Shown piece after piece: positions 23,229 through 37,049 of a stretch of DNA of 64,000 bases. The notes beneath the pieces were generated by a model. It was not told where the DNA came from, did no database searches, and saw only the letters and a list, made by a program, of their open reading frames with translations. The position numbers and the translations under genes are program-made. Each line of letters begins with the position of its first letter. The stretch's first letter is position 1. The DNA comes from Phoronis australis (lineage: Eukaryota > Phoronida > Phoronidae). The stretch is from positions 229,546-293,545 of the forward strand of contig NMRA01000319.1 in assembly GCA_002633005.1 (NCBI GenBank), in the 5' to 3' direction.

Positions 23229-24773
23229 AATGGTCGCTTAGCATTGCGGTTGATATCCAATATTACAAGATGATACCGCATCAGATTACAAATGACGGGA
23301 TTTAAGTAAATTAGCTCACGTTAATTACAAAGTAAACGATGGAAATGACTGCAAAACCATACGTTCCTTTCGCAGCGCCCTCATGCGACCAAAGTGGCTA
23401 TCTCATGCATTATGGATAACATAATAAAGTCCGCTGATTACAATATTAGAATTCCCGCTGGTTAATTGCACATGAGAAAAAGTGTGTGGTGTTAGAAAAA
23501 ACATTTCACAAGTTTCCACAAGGCTAGTGGACTAGTATGCGTTCATGATTTTGCGTCTGGAGTCGGGCGTCCAAATCAATCGCTATCTAGTGAGCTCATC
23601 GTATTCTCGCAGTCAATATCTAATGATGAGCAGTTTCCAGGCTAGGCATAATCGGTTCCCAAGGTGACGAGTTCTTTGCGTGAGATTGCTGTGGAATAAA
23701 AAACAACACTGAGAAAATTTAACATCAGCAGTTTCTTAGGTCAAGAAACTCCCAAAGCGTCAAATACCGAGACATTTGAAAAGTCTGATACATTAAGTTT
23801 GGGTCTCAAGAGGAAAGAGCTAACATATGTGCTGGAAATCCATTACACAAGATTGTTGATTTTTTCACCTGCTGGTAGGATTTTTAATGACTTACGTATT
23901 GCTCAACGTCTCTAGTGAGTCGCACAGACGCATGTTTTCTTTATCAATCAATTAATCAACGTAAGTATGTTTATAACGTTTAGTACTATCACATTGAATG
24001 ATCTAGGAGGTCGCAGGTGTCAACCAAAATTTTCGAAAGAAAATATTTACGATACCCCAAAAACGGCATGTTGACGGATGTTTTTGGTCATGGCCAGAGG
24101 AGGAGAGGCGGGCTTGAGTCCTGCTGTTTTGGTTCGTCAGTTAACACAACCGAGTTAGCGTTCAGAATGACACGTGATAACACGAATGGGGCCAATTGGT
24201 TGATTCAGTGCGATGATTCACGGCCATCAACTCCATTTATTTTAAATTAAAGTTTGCGATTTCGCTAAACCAGTTTTTACTAAAGCGAAACTTCTGTTGG
24301 AAAGACAGTTTATTCCTTCCTTCTAAGAGTACTTTGAACAGAACTGAACGACTTCGAAAATATCGCCTTTCATCAGGATTTAGTAAGAGAACTGTCCCGA
24401 TGCATTGTTTTCAAAATCTATCTTTAAGTCTTGGGATAGTATGATTGTGGTCATAAAAAGTGCCCTGAGAGCTAAAACAATTGCATATCGAATGACCATC
24501 GGCTCGATCGAGCTTCTGGTTTAACGGATAGCCCTTAGTGGCTGACAGGTACTCGTGGTCTAACTTGTAGAACCGTAGGGCAGTAGTAACTTCCGCACAC
24601 AAACACGCGCACGAGCGCGAGCTTACGGTCTGTCTAATCAACTTTAAGATGCGTAACAAATATTGTACAGTGATACTTTTTCAACCAGGGTACACGATTG
24701 GTTTCTGATAGCAACCAAATGGCCAACACATACCTATTATTTACAGTTAGAACAATTCAAATGATCTTTTGGG

Positions 24774-24775
<2 letters not shown>

Positions 24776-24804
<29 letters not shown>
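24776..24804. repeat. (AT)n microsatellite
   Basis: About 14 AT dinucleotides. Confidence 0.97.
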
Positions 24805-24807
<3 letters not shown>

Positions 24808-26560
24808 ATGTGCTACGAAGCTGAAAAAATAAACATCCATCGGCCGCCATGTTTTGTCCCAAACTAGTGAAATTTTACCGGTGTATTTCTCTAATTCATC
24901 AACATCTGAGCCAGTTAATTGTTTTACCGCACGGATATCTACGAACACACACTGCTCTGAAGAACATTGCGTGTTCAAAGACAATAGCTTGAGCGCTCGC
25001 GGCTATTTGATACGATAGAAGTGTTAATGGCATCATGAGAAATCCAAAATTAACACGGCCGTTGTAGCCGTTCGTGAGGGAGTAATTTCGGGTGAAGCCG
25101 TAAACACCTGAAGCTTGAGCTTTGTCATGAAAACTCAGTTAGCTTCTTGGTTGGCTGCCAGTGATACGCACCTGAAGATGACGGAACTTCTTCCAACCCG
25201 CCAAACAACTTGAAAGAGTCTCGGATAATTTTAGCGATCGGTGCGTGGATGGATGAAACAATCACGAATAGGGACTCAAGCATGTTACATAATTTTCCAA
25301 CACATCTACGGACTTGCACAAGCCCTGGTTTTTCTTTCTAATGTTGTTTTGTTTTCGTTACTAAGTCAATTTTTATGTTTGATACCCACTGAGAGTAAAC
25401 TCTACGTTGAATTTTCAATATTGCTGAAAATAAGTAGGGAACTTTTCATGCTACGTTCGTAATTTACGAACTAAAAGAACATCACAGGCAGTCCTATACC
25501 TTAATAGCATCGGACGTGCCCCGGCCTCATAGGTCGGGCCCATTGCACGAAACGCTTGATTTATAGTTCATGAGAAGACTCTCACGTAAATATAATAATT
25601 AGGCTCTTCCAGAGAGAGGTTACAGAAGTCCCTAGCTACATGTATGTAGGTCAGATTCATCTGCTACGGATGCACAGTATTTGAACCAAGATGCTGTAGG
25701 CCTATATAGATAGCGTTCGCCACCAACACTGGTTCCACTTGACTGGTCATTTCACTTAACCTTCTACCCAGAAAGATCAGTGATTTCCCAGATTCCCAGA
25801 ACAAGTCTGGTCATCTCACTAAGTCCCTATCTATTCTCATTGCAATCAAGGCTCAGACAACGAGGAGCTCATAATAAAGATAAGTTGACAAAAAATATAG
25901 CATATGTGAATAAAGAACGACGCGAATACGCTGAAGATTAAGGGAACTCGTTTGAGTCCCTGATTAGAATTGTTTCTTGCAATCGGACACAGAATGTATT
26001 TTGGGATTTTTTTGGCGTAGAATCAAAGGCATGACATAGCAAACGTTGAAACTGCATGTTGAGACTATCAGAGATAACCGACTTCGTCTTTTTAAGTAAT
26101 AGGACAGCAAAATCGATTCTGAACGTTGAGTATTAGCATTACAGGAAAACTTTCAGGCGATTGAAGTAAACATAAACATTCTCTACATCATATACATCAT
26201 ATACACAACGGAAATTGAAAAAAACGAAAAGAAGTTTGGCAATTGTTCTTTGACGGAGGTAACGCCCAACGCCCATTTTACGCGTCTCGTCATCAATCTG
26301 ACTATTTGGAGTGAGTTTCCTCGACAGAAAGATAATATTTTTATAGCCGCATCGTAAATTCAACTTTCAATGTGCCATGTTCCATCAATTCCGGTTTTCA
26401 AACGTTAGATAGTACATTAGAGTGATACCGTCAAATTTTGTTTCCTGAGAAATTCGATGTCACGTTGGAAGATCTTCATTGTTAAAGACATTTTGTCGGA
26501 TGTGGTTTGTGTCACGTTTCTTTTCATGTTTTCTTTTTCCAGAAAACATAAAAGTTATGC
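24805..26560. other. Intergenic sequence, nothing recognised
   Basis: Short open frames only. No domain, tandem array or inverted-repeat element noticed. Confidence 0.4.
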
Positions 26561-26574
26561 ACGACCTTATCGAC

Positions 26575-27290
26575 AAGTATGTGTATTCAGACAATTATCT
26601 ACAAAAGCGTAGAATTTACTCAGTAAAAAACTTTCATACTTTCTGAAAGTAAAAACACTGCGTAATTTGACGTTTGAGTTTGTAAAAACTTTCATACTTT
26701 CTGAAAGTAGAAACACTGCGTAATTTGATTTTTGACTTTGTAAAAACATTCGTACTTTCTGAAAGTAGAAACACTGCATAATTTGATTTTTGACTTTGTA
26801 AAAACTTTCATACTTTCTGAAAGTAGAAACACTGCGTAATTTGACGTTTGACTTTGTAAAAACTTTCATACTTTCTGAAAGTAGAAACACTGCGTAATTT
26901 GATGTTTGACTTTTTACCAATCTGCCATTGATCGAGCCACGTGACCTTGTCTTTTTAGCAAAATTTAGAAAAAAGAATGCGGTGCATTGATAGTAAATCA
27001 ACGATATAAATAACACGAACAAATGTCATAGGAGTGTACAAGATTAAATCTCAAAAATGTGTTACAGATTTCAAATTAACTGGTCACGTCGATTTCGTTT
27101 TGTCCAATTCCATTTTTTTGCAAACCATAAAAGTCATATTTTGGTAGCCTCTCGTGTAAAACTGGAATGCTTCAAAAACAAATCCTAAAATCTTTTTAAA
27201 TAACTGTGCGTAAACCGGAATATCTGAAAGTATCTCAAGAACTGAACGACTAATTCTCAGATACGGTATTTAGTTACCAAATTTGAACGT
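26575..27290 (+). repeat. Interspersed family R1, copy with expanded internal repeat
   Basis: Ordered matches with 38,040-38,510 include ATCTACAAAA-GTAGAATTTA, TTTTTACCAA-CTGCCATTGA, GTCACGTGA-CTTGTCTTTT, CATAAAAG-TTT, CTCGTG-AAA and an end block GAGATACGGT. The family is diverged and AT-rich with no ORF. The 5' third of this copy contains the 58-bp tandem array. Confidence 0.7.
26625..26914. repeat. 58-bp tandem repeat, five units
   Basis: The phase marker AAAAAC recurs every 58 bp at about 26,626, 26,684, 26,742, 26,800 and 26,858. Each unit contains a dyad CTTTCA-TACTTTC-TGAAAG. The corresponding segment is single-copy in the 38-kb family member, so it expanded here. The minus-strand 151-codon frame across it rotates phase at each unit and is not a gene. 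Confidence 0.95.
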
Positions 27291-27335
27291 TTTCTGTGGT
27301 CCGATATGCGCTAAAGCAGAGAGAGTCTATCAAAT

Positions 27336-27478
27336 CGTACAAAGCGTGTTCATGTATGTCGTACAATACGTGTTCGAGTATATCATACAATACGTGTTCA
27401 TGTATATCATACAATACGTGTTCATCTATGTCATGCAATACGTGTTCCTGCATATCATACAATACGTGTTCATATATG
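27336..27478. repeat. 24-bp tandem repeat, about six units
   Basis: The unit is CATACAATACGTGTTCATGTATAT with variation. As 24 is divisible by 3, several frames on both strands stay open across it. A lone ACGTGTTCATG lies further on near 27,838. Confidence 0.93.
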
Positions 27479-27719
27479 AATTCCTGCAGTTGGATATGTT
27501 AGTAAGGCCTAATTCTCTTCAGTCTTCGCAGGTTACGCGCCACATTCCGCGCATTTTCCGTTCTCGTCTCCTATGCCTCGAGAATTCTGTGGCACGCTCA
27601 CCACCAGGTGTCACTGCTACGGTCTTTATCAATCCAAAAAAAAACAATTATAAAACAGTCGCCAGCGAGCTAGACTCGCCATACAGGATGACTAGATTAG
27701 CTGCGGCTACGTCATTTTA

Positions 27720-29020
27720 AAGATCGCTTCTAACTAGAAGTGCACGCGTACGTTTTGCATGGATTATGAAAGAATAAGCAGTTGTTGAGCTCAAGTGGCT
27801 AACGTTTTGACGTACATAATACCGTATACTCCGTAGTACGTGTTCATGCAAATCCTGGCGTTTCATGAATAGAGATCGAGCACAACGCTGTGGTTGAGAG
27901 ACTTGTGAAAGGAACAGAGGTTGCGATGGTATGGAAGAGTAGGATTAGGGTAAGTGTTTTTTATAGCATAGTTAAGAGAACTTTTGTTCTGTACATGTGA
28001 TTTGATTTCGAAGGACCAAACAAGATTTTGATATGCACTGTTTTCGTATTAAAATTTCATTTAAGTAAAAGTAACTTCATTCGTCAAAACTGATTTGCTA
28101 ACCGTGTACAACAGGTACGCAAGTAGGGATTTAACACACAAAGTCTAGAAATATACATATATGTAAACATTGGGGTATATATGTGCTTTTCCAAAATTCT
28201 CAAATAGCAGTCTACACCAAACCAATAAAAGACGATAACAAAATGACAATAACCATAAATCCAGTGCATAGTGGAAAGTGTCCTCAGTAAAGAGCCGCGT
28301 TCGATAAGACAGTAAGGGAAATCTAATCTTGTTTGCACTCGTCGTCAAAACTCCCTGGTGTATTTTGAAATTAAAAAAAAATATAATTAGCATGACACAC
28401 CCCGACAAGATAACAATAAATCCTGGGATTTATTTTTTAATTCAAAATCAATGTCGTAGTACATGTATTCTTGTTGTTATTAATTTACACGTTCCAGGCA
28501 TTATCGCCAGCGGGTTGTAACGGTCAGTGCCACACACCACTTAAAAACAAATCCGGCATCAGCGATTTTCTAAAACGTTCGTGTAACTCAAGTTTCGCCA
28601 CATACTGCGTGGTGGCATTGCTTCGAAAAATCATGTGGTCATAAAGAGATAGGTCTATCAGCATTGGTTGGCGCATTAAAGATAAGCTCTGCAAGCCCAC
28701 AGTTTTGTTAAAACATATAAAGGTTATGTAAAATACAGTAATTGTTAATCCAATATGTGAAGTATCTCTAAAATGCGTAAGAAGATTAGTGCAGGTGAGT
28801 GCATAGGCGGAAAGCCGGACATACGGGTCTTCTCACACCACTTAATAATATCATCAGATTAGGGGCACAGGGGACATGAACATAAAGAGACAATTGCTGT
28901 CGGACTTCACTTTGTAGCCGATCAAGCAGATGTAGAAATGTTCACTGAACAGTGGCAATTATTGGAAGATCACGAATACCTAAGTTTTGTGCCAATGAGC
29001 AGTCCAACTTGAAGTTATGA
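27720..29020. other. Intergenic sequence, nothing recognised
   Basis: Short overlapping open frames at 28.1-28.5 kb on both strands have no recognisable domain. Confidence 0.4.
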
Positions 29021-29029
29021 ACATGTAGA

Positions 29030-29440
29030 ACCTTGTCGACAAATTTGGCCTTTAGAAAATCCTGTTAAATTATCCTGAAAGTAAAAAGTGTGTATACTTG
29101 ATTTTAATTGTATACCAATCTTACATCAATTGGGTCACGTAACTATGTATTTTTTTAGTAAAATTTAATGTACACTGATAGCAATATAACGGTCCCAACA
29201 ACATGACCAAATTTCATTCCATGCAAATGTTCACGCGGCTTCAGATTTCTAAAATATCACTTCGTGTTCGTTTTGTAAATTTTTGAATATTTTCATGATG
29301 TGCTATTCGGGGATCCATTCGTGCAAAAGTGGAACGTTTCAAAATAATTCCTAACCTCTTTTCGGAACGTACGTAACGCATAGTAAGTGAGAGTTTCATA
29401 TGGCGTTCCAAAGCTAACCAAGTTTGATCAATATACCTTA
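29030..29440 (+). repeat. Interspersed family R1, copy
   Basis: Shares CTGAAAGTAAAAA, TATACCAATC, GGGTCACGT, AGTAAAATTTA, CACTGATAGCA, CGTGCAAAAGTGG-AC and GCGTTCCAAAGCTAACC with the copies at 26.6 and 38.0 kb in the same order. Diverged, with no ORF. Confidence 0.6.
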
Positions 29441-29552
29441 TACTCGGGTAGACATCAATTAAAAAATTGGGTGGGTATGTTGCCTTTGTGGTAGAGTTGC
29501 ATCGTCTCGGTTACGTATCCGGTGTACATCCAGTGATGGGAACAGAGAAACG

Positions 29553-29571
29553 GTTGTTGTTGTTGTTGTTG
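29553..29571. repeat. (GTT)n microsatellite
   Basis: Six GTT triplets, which give a Gln run in a minus-strand open frame of 71 codons that has no other coding support. Confidence 0.95.
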
Positions 29572-30169
29572 GATCAAGCACTTATTTTCTCGGTACATGG
29601 TCGGATAGATTAGGTGGTGGCAACCCTCCCCGCACCCACCCATTTTGTGGATGAGAACCACCCCGTGCAAAGCATCGCGTCAAACTCCATCGCCCAAAGA
29701 CGTTTGGATAGCTGTTTTGTCTCTTCAGCGGTATTCTGTATTTTGTGATCATTATCTGAATGAGTTAGCGACCCAGACTTTGTCTACGAATTTCAACTGA
29801 CTTCAAGAGAGACCTGCATTGGACGTTGCTGTTTTAATCGCGTTTCATTTGCGGCTTCCCACACTTCAGGAATGGCACATCGAATATGTCGCCGGTCATC
29901 TACACTTTATGTATTTGGGATGCGATGACCGCAGGATGCAAAATCCTATTTTAACTGTACTCAGTTCGCAGGAGTCGTGAAACTTTCTAAGACTGGTAAA
30001 ATAATAGTCGTGGCTTGAAAATTTGTCTCTTGTACTCTATGGTCTAAAAGAATCTGTGTTAACGATTATTCCATTGTTTGAGTCTGCGTCAGTTCACATC
30101 AATCCGTTCACCGATTGTTTTTTTTTAGTCGATTGATATGTTCACCAGTTTTTGCGATTGTCTGTCCGT

Positions 30170-30450
30170 CTGTCTACTCAACTTTCACCCAATCATTCAC
30201 TTATCTAAGTTTATCTATTCGTCAATCCTTCCAGCTGTCTATCTATCTATTTATCTATCCATTTATCTATCAATCATCTATCCCCCACTCAATCGTTTAC
30301 ATATCTAATAACAGTATTGGTGTGCTTGCTTATCTATCTATTCATCTAATGACCCATCCATCCATACGTCTACCCATCTGCCGATCTATCTGTTCATCCA
30401 CCTATCTATCAGTCTACTACCTATCAATTTATCAATTCATCTAATCCCCC
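30170..30450. repeat. Degenerate (ATCT)n tract
   Basis: Imperfect ATCT/ATCC/ATTT tetranucleotides over about 280 bp. The Ile/Ser/Tyr-rich open frame across it is compositional. Confidence 0.85.
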
Positions 30451-30974
30451 ATCGAAGGTTCTCCACATTTTTATGAATGGGCAATGTAGAGGTTGAAGAG
30501 GGGTCAAAAGAACACAACTTGAAGTTCAAACAGTTTCTTACGAACATGTGATGTGTTGCATGGGTATCTTTAAGTGTCTATGTAAAAGACAAGCACTAAA
30601 CTCTTCAAAATACAAAATGCCATGACCGAAAAACATGAAACAAGACTAGACTATCACTCATACACTAATTCACCTACAGTCATACAGTCAATCTGTTTAG
30701 CAAATCCTTTATAGCTTACCTGTCCTCACTTCTCATTGAAACGTATTCGAGTTTTTACAGGTGATATGTTTTCTCTGCTGCTGTAGTTCTGACAACATTC
30801 AAAAAGGCTATTTGTGTTAAAACACATAGTTTTCCTCTATACTTACTAGTTATAAATAAATCCTTTCCCCAACAGTAGGAGAATGTCAGGTTGCAATTCT
30901 AATTCATTAACTATTCTTATTAATTACTGTTTTATAGAAAGACTTACTTGTTACTCACGCCTACAATCCCTGGT

Positions 30975-31314
30975 GCCTCGGGTTTTATCTCCAAACTCGG
31001 AGTCCAGCTCCAAACTGATTTTGGCGTTTTCAGCTTTGCTATTATTTTATTCTCAATTGTATTATGGTTTACGTAGGCGAATGATGAAGATCGCACTTGA
31101 AGAAAGCTCAAGTCCTATCTCGAAATCTCAAGTTTGTTGTTGGAATGTAGAGATCACCAAGTGTGAACCTGGATTAGGAGCTTATCTGTGTAAATAGTGA
31201 TGCACTTGAGCAAATAGTTCACACGTAATTTTCATGAGATCGTACAGGAGTGGGGCAGAAAATGTCAAAAACAGTTTGGAAGAGGAGTTTGAGTTCAGGG
31301 ATAAGACCCCCGGT
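30975..31314. mobile_element. TIR element family B, copy 1
   Basis: The inverted ends are about 65 bp: the left CGGGTTTTATCTCCAAACTC matches the reverse complement of the right end (GGGGGTCTTATCCCTGAACT). Both then run through a CCAAACTG-TTTTTG-C-TTTTC core. The middle shares TTATGGTTTACGTAGGCGA with copy 3. No ORF. Confidence 0.7.
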
Positions 31315-32112
31315 CTTGATTCACTACTAGCTTTCGTCATAGGTTCACAAGAAAAGTAGTTTTCAGTGGACACCTCACCATCTTAAAGTCCCAAGGTTAG
31401 CTTAGTGATTATTGTCACGAACTCCACATTGATAGAAATCCCACATTCCATTCATTCCGCACGCGTTTAATGATCTTTTTTTACGACGTGAAGTATTTTT
31501 CTGCCCTACGGCTGGCACTTAGTTAAACTTTGGTGACACACCTCTCATGACATTTTTGAACTGGCGCACTGCGTGAAATGAAACATACAACTTTTAAGTT
31601 TAAAATCGACTGAAGATGATTACGCGTTGTCGCGTAATTAAGCTTATTTTCTTTGCATCTTTAATGGATTTCTTAATCAAAATGCTTCAATCTATCATTC
31701 TCCTCAAAGAAATGTCGCGTGAGAAAATATATGAAATTAAAGTCGGAAAACTTTTTCACTTAATGAACTGCAGCAGTGGCAGTGTTGAATTGGTACTTCA
31801 TAAACAGGTGTCATGCCTGGCTGAGTAAATTCCGTACAGTCAGTAAACTGCTTCACGGTCGCAACCACTGAGATGTCGAATAATCATACGTACAGTACTG
31901 CGACTGTATCTGGTGTACAAGGTAAGGAACGCCAAACTTGATTGAAAACCATCAATTTGTATTTGACGACATAATCGCTCGACGGGGTCTATTTTGCAAT
32001 TAACATGAAACATAGGACCAAAACAAACTTAGATACATTGATCAGCTCAAGGCTATTTAGGTCTATCGCAGCTTTTCGCTAAACTTATCTTGATTGAAAG
32101 ACAAGGGTAATA

Positions 32113-32456
32113 TCATCATCATCATCATCATCATATCACCATCATCACGATCGTAATAATCATCATCATCATCATATCACCATCATCACGATCGTAATAA
32201 TAATCATCATCATCATCATCATATCACCATCATCACGATCGTAATAATCATCATCATCATCATCATCATATCACCATCATCACGATCGTAATAATAATCA
32301 TCATCATCATCATCATATCACCATCATCACGATCGTAATAATCATCATCATCATCATCATCATCATATCACCATGATCACATCCGTCATTACCACCATCG
32401 CCAGCATCACACAATTACTGTCATCATCATCACCGTCATCATCATCATCATTATCA
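32113..32456. repeat. Compound (ATC)n array with higher-order 46-52 bp period
   Basis: Runs of ATC alternate with a conserved ATATCACCATCATCACGATC-GTAATAAT linker, repeated about five times. The linker is nearly identical each time while the ATC run length changes. Confidence 0.95.
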
Positions 32457-33839
32457 AATAGAAGACGCAGTTTATGACAAATGCCGCTTGAAAATCTACA
32501 CGATCACAAACACCATTTATTTAAACATAACATTTCTGAAAATAACCTTGGGTTATAACACTTCAGAAAACAATCCCGAATGATATTTTTTTCATTTGTA
32601 TCAATAGTTGTCTTCAAAAATAATAGTGAAAAAAACTTGTTGCTATGGTTCATTTTTATGTTGAGACGCTGCTCTTTTGTCAAATAATGACGTTGCAACT
32701 CGGAAACGTTTATTCTACATTTAAGTCCGTGTACAAACTCTCATACACCACCCCTGACGAAAATGTGCCAGAATACGTATTACATGTTTCAATAGCATTT
32801 TTTATTTGGCTTGTATATATGCTGAAACATCCGTTAATCTTCATTCGTGATTTTTGTATGGCACTTTAGCATGTCTCCGTAATTTGTGTTGTCTTATTAA
32901 GTAGCACAGTAGTTCTTCCGACAGCATCCAACCTTAACAGGTCTTGCAACTCTAATAAAATTACAGAGAAAATTGTCAAGTTTTGTCTTGCACATTTTTA
33001 CATGTTATCTTTCCCTTGTGGTTTATTTCTCCATCTGCCTGCACTGGTATAACATAAACAATACGCCCTCGCTTAATTGTGCGTAAAAGAAATAACAAAC
33101 AAAGAATAATCAGCACGTGTTGACCACATTTACACAATAGTCTATTTGATCCGTGGTGAGCTCTGTTTAATATGATATCTTCAAATGGTGCGAGTTATGT
33201 TAATTATACCATAACTTTGCACCCCTCTTGTTTCAAATCTGTGGTTTTATTGGGTTGTCCCAGCGTGCGTTGCCCAAAGACCTCGAGCTGTTTTTTTTCC
33301 GGAAACATTTTCCTGAAGGTTAATTCCGCTATTCCACTAATCGAATGTGAAACGGTTCCACTACCGTTGAAGAAATCAAATTGAAGCTGAGGGTTGTAGC
33401 GAACTTTTACCGATGTTTATCGGAAATGACGTCAAAAATTTCCCGATACCCCCTTGCTTTCACCAGCATCTCGCTTTACTGCCCAGTCTCACGAACCTAT
33501 ATGTATTTCTAGTTTCTAACAAATTGATCTTGGCTTAATTTGCTGCAGGTATGCAAGGAATGGACAACGTTTTAGAAAAAAATGTTAATGGCGGCACAGA
33601 CAACCGACTAAAATTGAAGTGCCTTTTAAATGTTCTCATCGTTAGGTTTTGCGGCCGGCCTACCCATTCTGAGCGGATTCGCAACACCGATTTTGAAAAT
33701 GTTATCTCATGGTTTGGAAATTGCATCACTTTATGGCGCATTTGTACATTACCGACATGTCTTTCTATTAAGCCACATACCTACAAGACAGTGGATTTTA
33801 AATATATATATTTTCCGAAATGGAAAGCCTTAAGAATTA

Positions 33840-34170
33840 GATTTTTGACTTTTGAACAACCTATTATTAACTGGCTCACGCCTTTTTGTTGAACATTTAG
33901 CAAAAAAGAGGTACACTGAAGCAGACCAGCGATGTAAGTGAATGACCTAATTTCACGTGACATAAACATTCAAGATTTCATCTCAAAAAAACACTGTTAT
34001 GCAACTTTTGATTATTTACATAAAAATCATAAAAGTCATATATGTGACAAACTCATGCTAACGTGTAGCACTTTAAAACAATTCCTGATAACATATTAGA
34101 GAACAGCACATAAAGCACAATATATGACGCTTTCATGTGAATCCATTCAGCCGTTTTTTAGCTAGGATGC
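33840..34170 (+). repeat. Interspersed family R1, partial copy
   Basis: Shares ATTTTTGACTTTT, GCAAAAAAG, GATTTCATCTCAAAAA, AAATCATAAAAGTCATAT, GTAGCACTTTAAAACAATTC and TTTTTTAGCTAGGA segments with other R1 copies, in the same order. Confidence 0.5.
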
Positions 34171-36990
34171 TCTCAACCCAAATTTGGACATTTCTCTAGA
34201 CTGCTGCATAATTAGCTCATCACGAGGGTATGTCCTTTGAGGATAGTGGTCATCTTCCCCACGCCCCCTCGCAACATTCTAGACTCACCAATTGTTAGGC
34301 CTACCAAAAGTTCAATTGTGTTAGTAAGACTGCTCCGTGCAGATTTCACAGTCGTGTGAGTTGTACGTGACGAGAACGTTCGTCGAACGTCCCGATACGA
34401 CAGGTGTGTGTGTGTGGCCTAACTTTTTTAGCATCTGTTGGCAAGAGAATTGTCATGTGCGAGTATATTTGCCAACATATGGTATCCTTGAGGTTACGTC
34501 TAAAACTAACATATGTTCTGAGCGCAAGTCAAAACCTCACCGTCCGGTCAGAAACGTTTATCGCTCACAACATCAAAGTCTTCCACCATTGGAAACCAAT
34601 GAGCTATTGGTCGAAACAATCTGTAACTATCTATTCGAAACACGGAAGTCGTACGTTTAATAAGTTTCGCAGATGTCCCATTCTGTGAGCCAAGCACGCG
34701 CCAAGCACGCGCCAAGCACGCTCTGATTGTGTTCAGTGTTCCTTGTGAAGCTGTGGTGTCAATTGCCTAAACTTCTAAAACAATGTGTGAACTATGTAAA
34801 ACTGTGTTAATGTTGTTGTTTGCTTTTCAAACTCGCATTGTATTTCCTTAACATGGGCGGCGGGAAAGGCAGAGGAAAACCATATTCGCAAAGGCCTCCG
34901 TAGATTTCCGTTGAAATAAGAAGCAATCGGTAAAATGCTGAGTCAAATTCATCTAGTATACTCTTTACTTTCTCCATTAACGTTCGCCATGCCTTGCGTT
35001 TGTGATGGATGTTGTCTCCTCCCTTCTCCACTCAAGAATTAGTCCCGCCGCCTATGTTTAGTTATGCAAAGAAGCTTGCGTTTACGCGGTCAATTCCGAG
35101 CCTGTAGTGCGCCACCTATGCTATCCCTGGTCGACCTCTGAAGTATACCTGTGTATGCCTTAATTTCAACGTGTTGTAGTACATGGGTTCTATTTCTTAC
35201 AGAAACAAGGAACTCAGATTTCAAAATGACTTCACGTAACCTCTTTAAATATTATAAAAATTGATAACGTTGAAGAAGATCTAAGATAAAAAGTACCGAA
35301 ATAATAGTGGTCAGAATTCAGGTAAGCATCGGATCACTTGCAAAAATACAGAGGCCTAAGCTGGTTGATAGATTTTATAACGATGTGCTGCACCTGCTTA
35401 AGAACCCATGTGCATAGAGGTATATGGTATTCATGTACATGTACGCTCTTCAGATTCAGTCCGAAACTTGTGCCAGACATTATACATTACGGCCACCAGT
35501 CACGTGGTCATTTCATTGGCACCTAACAATTACAGAAATTATTTTGTCAAGATAGCCTTTGACTTATATGGTCTATCGTGAAAAGTGTTTCCTGTGTAAC
35601 TTCCCTCTGCAAGGTTCGTCTTGAACCCTGGTGAGGTTATCCTTTATTATCGTCTGTGCTCATTTTATTTTTTTCCGCGGGGTCTGGGCCTTTAAGAACT
35701 AGAATAAGTGATGTAGGCTTTTTAACGATTGTGACGCCGACGATGCATACACCCGGTGATTTGGGATTTCCCTGGTGAAAACGGCTATCGACCGGCACTT
35801 ACAGGTCTACGTGTACTTGTCGTCGAATTCACTGAGAAACCCCACTTTCAATGTATAATTGGAATTCCAGAAAGCGCAAAATATCAACTTGATGAGAAAG
35901 CTTCATCGCCTAACTGTTGACTTTCTTTTTGTCTCCCAATGACATTGTCCATTCATCTCTCGTGATTAGGAACAGACGTCATTCGCGTACGTGTTGTTGT
36001 TTGTCTTATGTCGCTATTCTCAACACTTTGTTGTTAATAGTCACATCGTTTGGTTTTGATTTGTACACCGACGCAATCGTCAATCAGAAAAAGGAATGGT
36101 TAGTAAAATTTGCATTGTGTTTATTAACACGTTTGATGCTTAGTCTAACTCTAATTTGGGGAAGTGACGGCTAATTTTGAGGAATATGGGTTCTTTGACG
36201 TCTTCACTTTCATCTAACAGAAATTTGAAGACTGCACTTCTAGACCAGTAGGCTTACTATCACTAAAACTGAAGGTGAGGCAAACGGTAGTACGCTTCCA
36301 GCGAACCGTCGAGACGCCTCATGAGAAGTTGCAACGCCCTTTCACGAAATTCATTATTTTTAGGAAGGAAAAATGTAAACAATTCATTTATTCTGTACAT
36401 AAGCATTCCTTAAGCACATGGTTTCCCCGATAAAAGTTCTAGTAAAATTGCTGCCAAAATAAATCGTGTCTCCGCACGATTGTGTTTCGTGTTTTCCTTA
36501 CAAATGACATTGACGTCACAAGCCATGACATCAAGTAGCACTAATTCAGAGTGATGGATGTCCAAGTCTTTGTCTCTTCGTTACGTGCGGTAATTTCGCA
36601 GTAAAATTAACCCAAACTAGATGTTAGAATTAAGCTGTCAGTCAATTCTGAGCTTATCTTGGCTTAACATAAAGTGAAGCGTCCGATTTGGTTAACACGT
36701 GTTTGCCAAATGCGGCTTACATTGCCAGTGGTGACTTCAGTCGATTGGCCTCATTCGCAAAATGCGACCTGAAATTCCAAGGTTTTCTGCCTCTTTATAT
36801 GTTTTTCAACTAACATATTGGCTATTTGTTAAGCCTAGGCACATTTAAGCACCTGATTTTATCTGTTGACACCATCCTAGTAACGGCGATATTCAATAAT
36901 CATTCGTTATTACTGGCCAATTATAGGGACAATTATCATTCAGGACGTCAAAGGAAAACTGAATGAGATGCCCTTATTTGGAATATAGTA
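34170..36990. other. Intergenic sequence, mostly nothing recognised
   Basis: Contains a triple 11-bp repeat GCCAAGCACGC (34,689-34,721). The open frames of about 60-110 codons overlap each other in different frames and show no domain. Confidence 0.4.
34689..34721. repeat. 11-bp tandem repeat, three units
   Basis: GCCAAGCACGC in three consecutive copies. Confidence 0.93.
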
Positions 36991-37049
36991 ACAATCTTTG
37001 AATACTGGTTGGGCAAAGGTAACGGCCTAAATGCTCGGAGATCAGACCA

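Noticed and set aside
26567-27022. 151-codon minus-strand open frame.
   Set aside because: It lies on the 58-bp array, and the repeated peptides appear in rotating frames. It is a repeat artefact.
27283-27720. 145-codon plus-strand frame with CSCISYNTCS/YVFMYIIQ repeats.
   Set aside because: Its first part is the 24-bp tandem repeat, the rest has no recognisable domain, and other frames are equally open.
29455-29670. 71-codon minus-strand frame with a Gln run and several Cys/His.
   Set aside because: The Gln run is a GTT microsatellite, and I see no conserved Cys/His spacing of a known finger.
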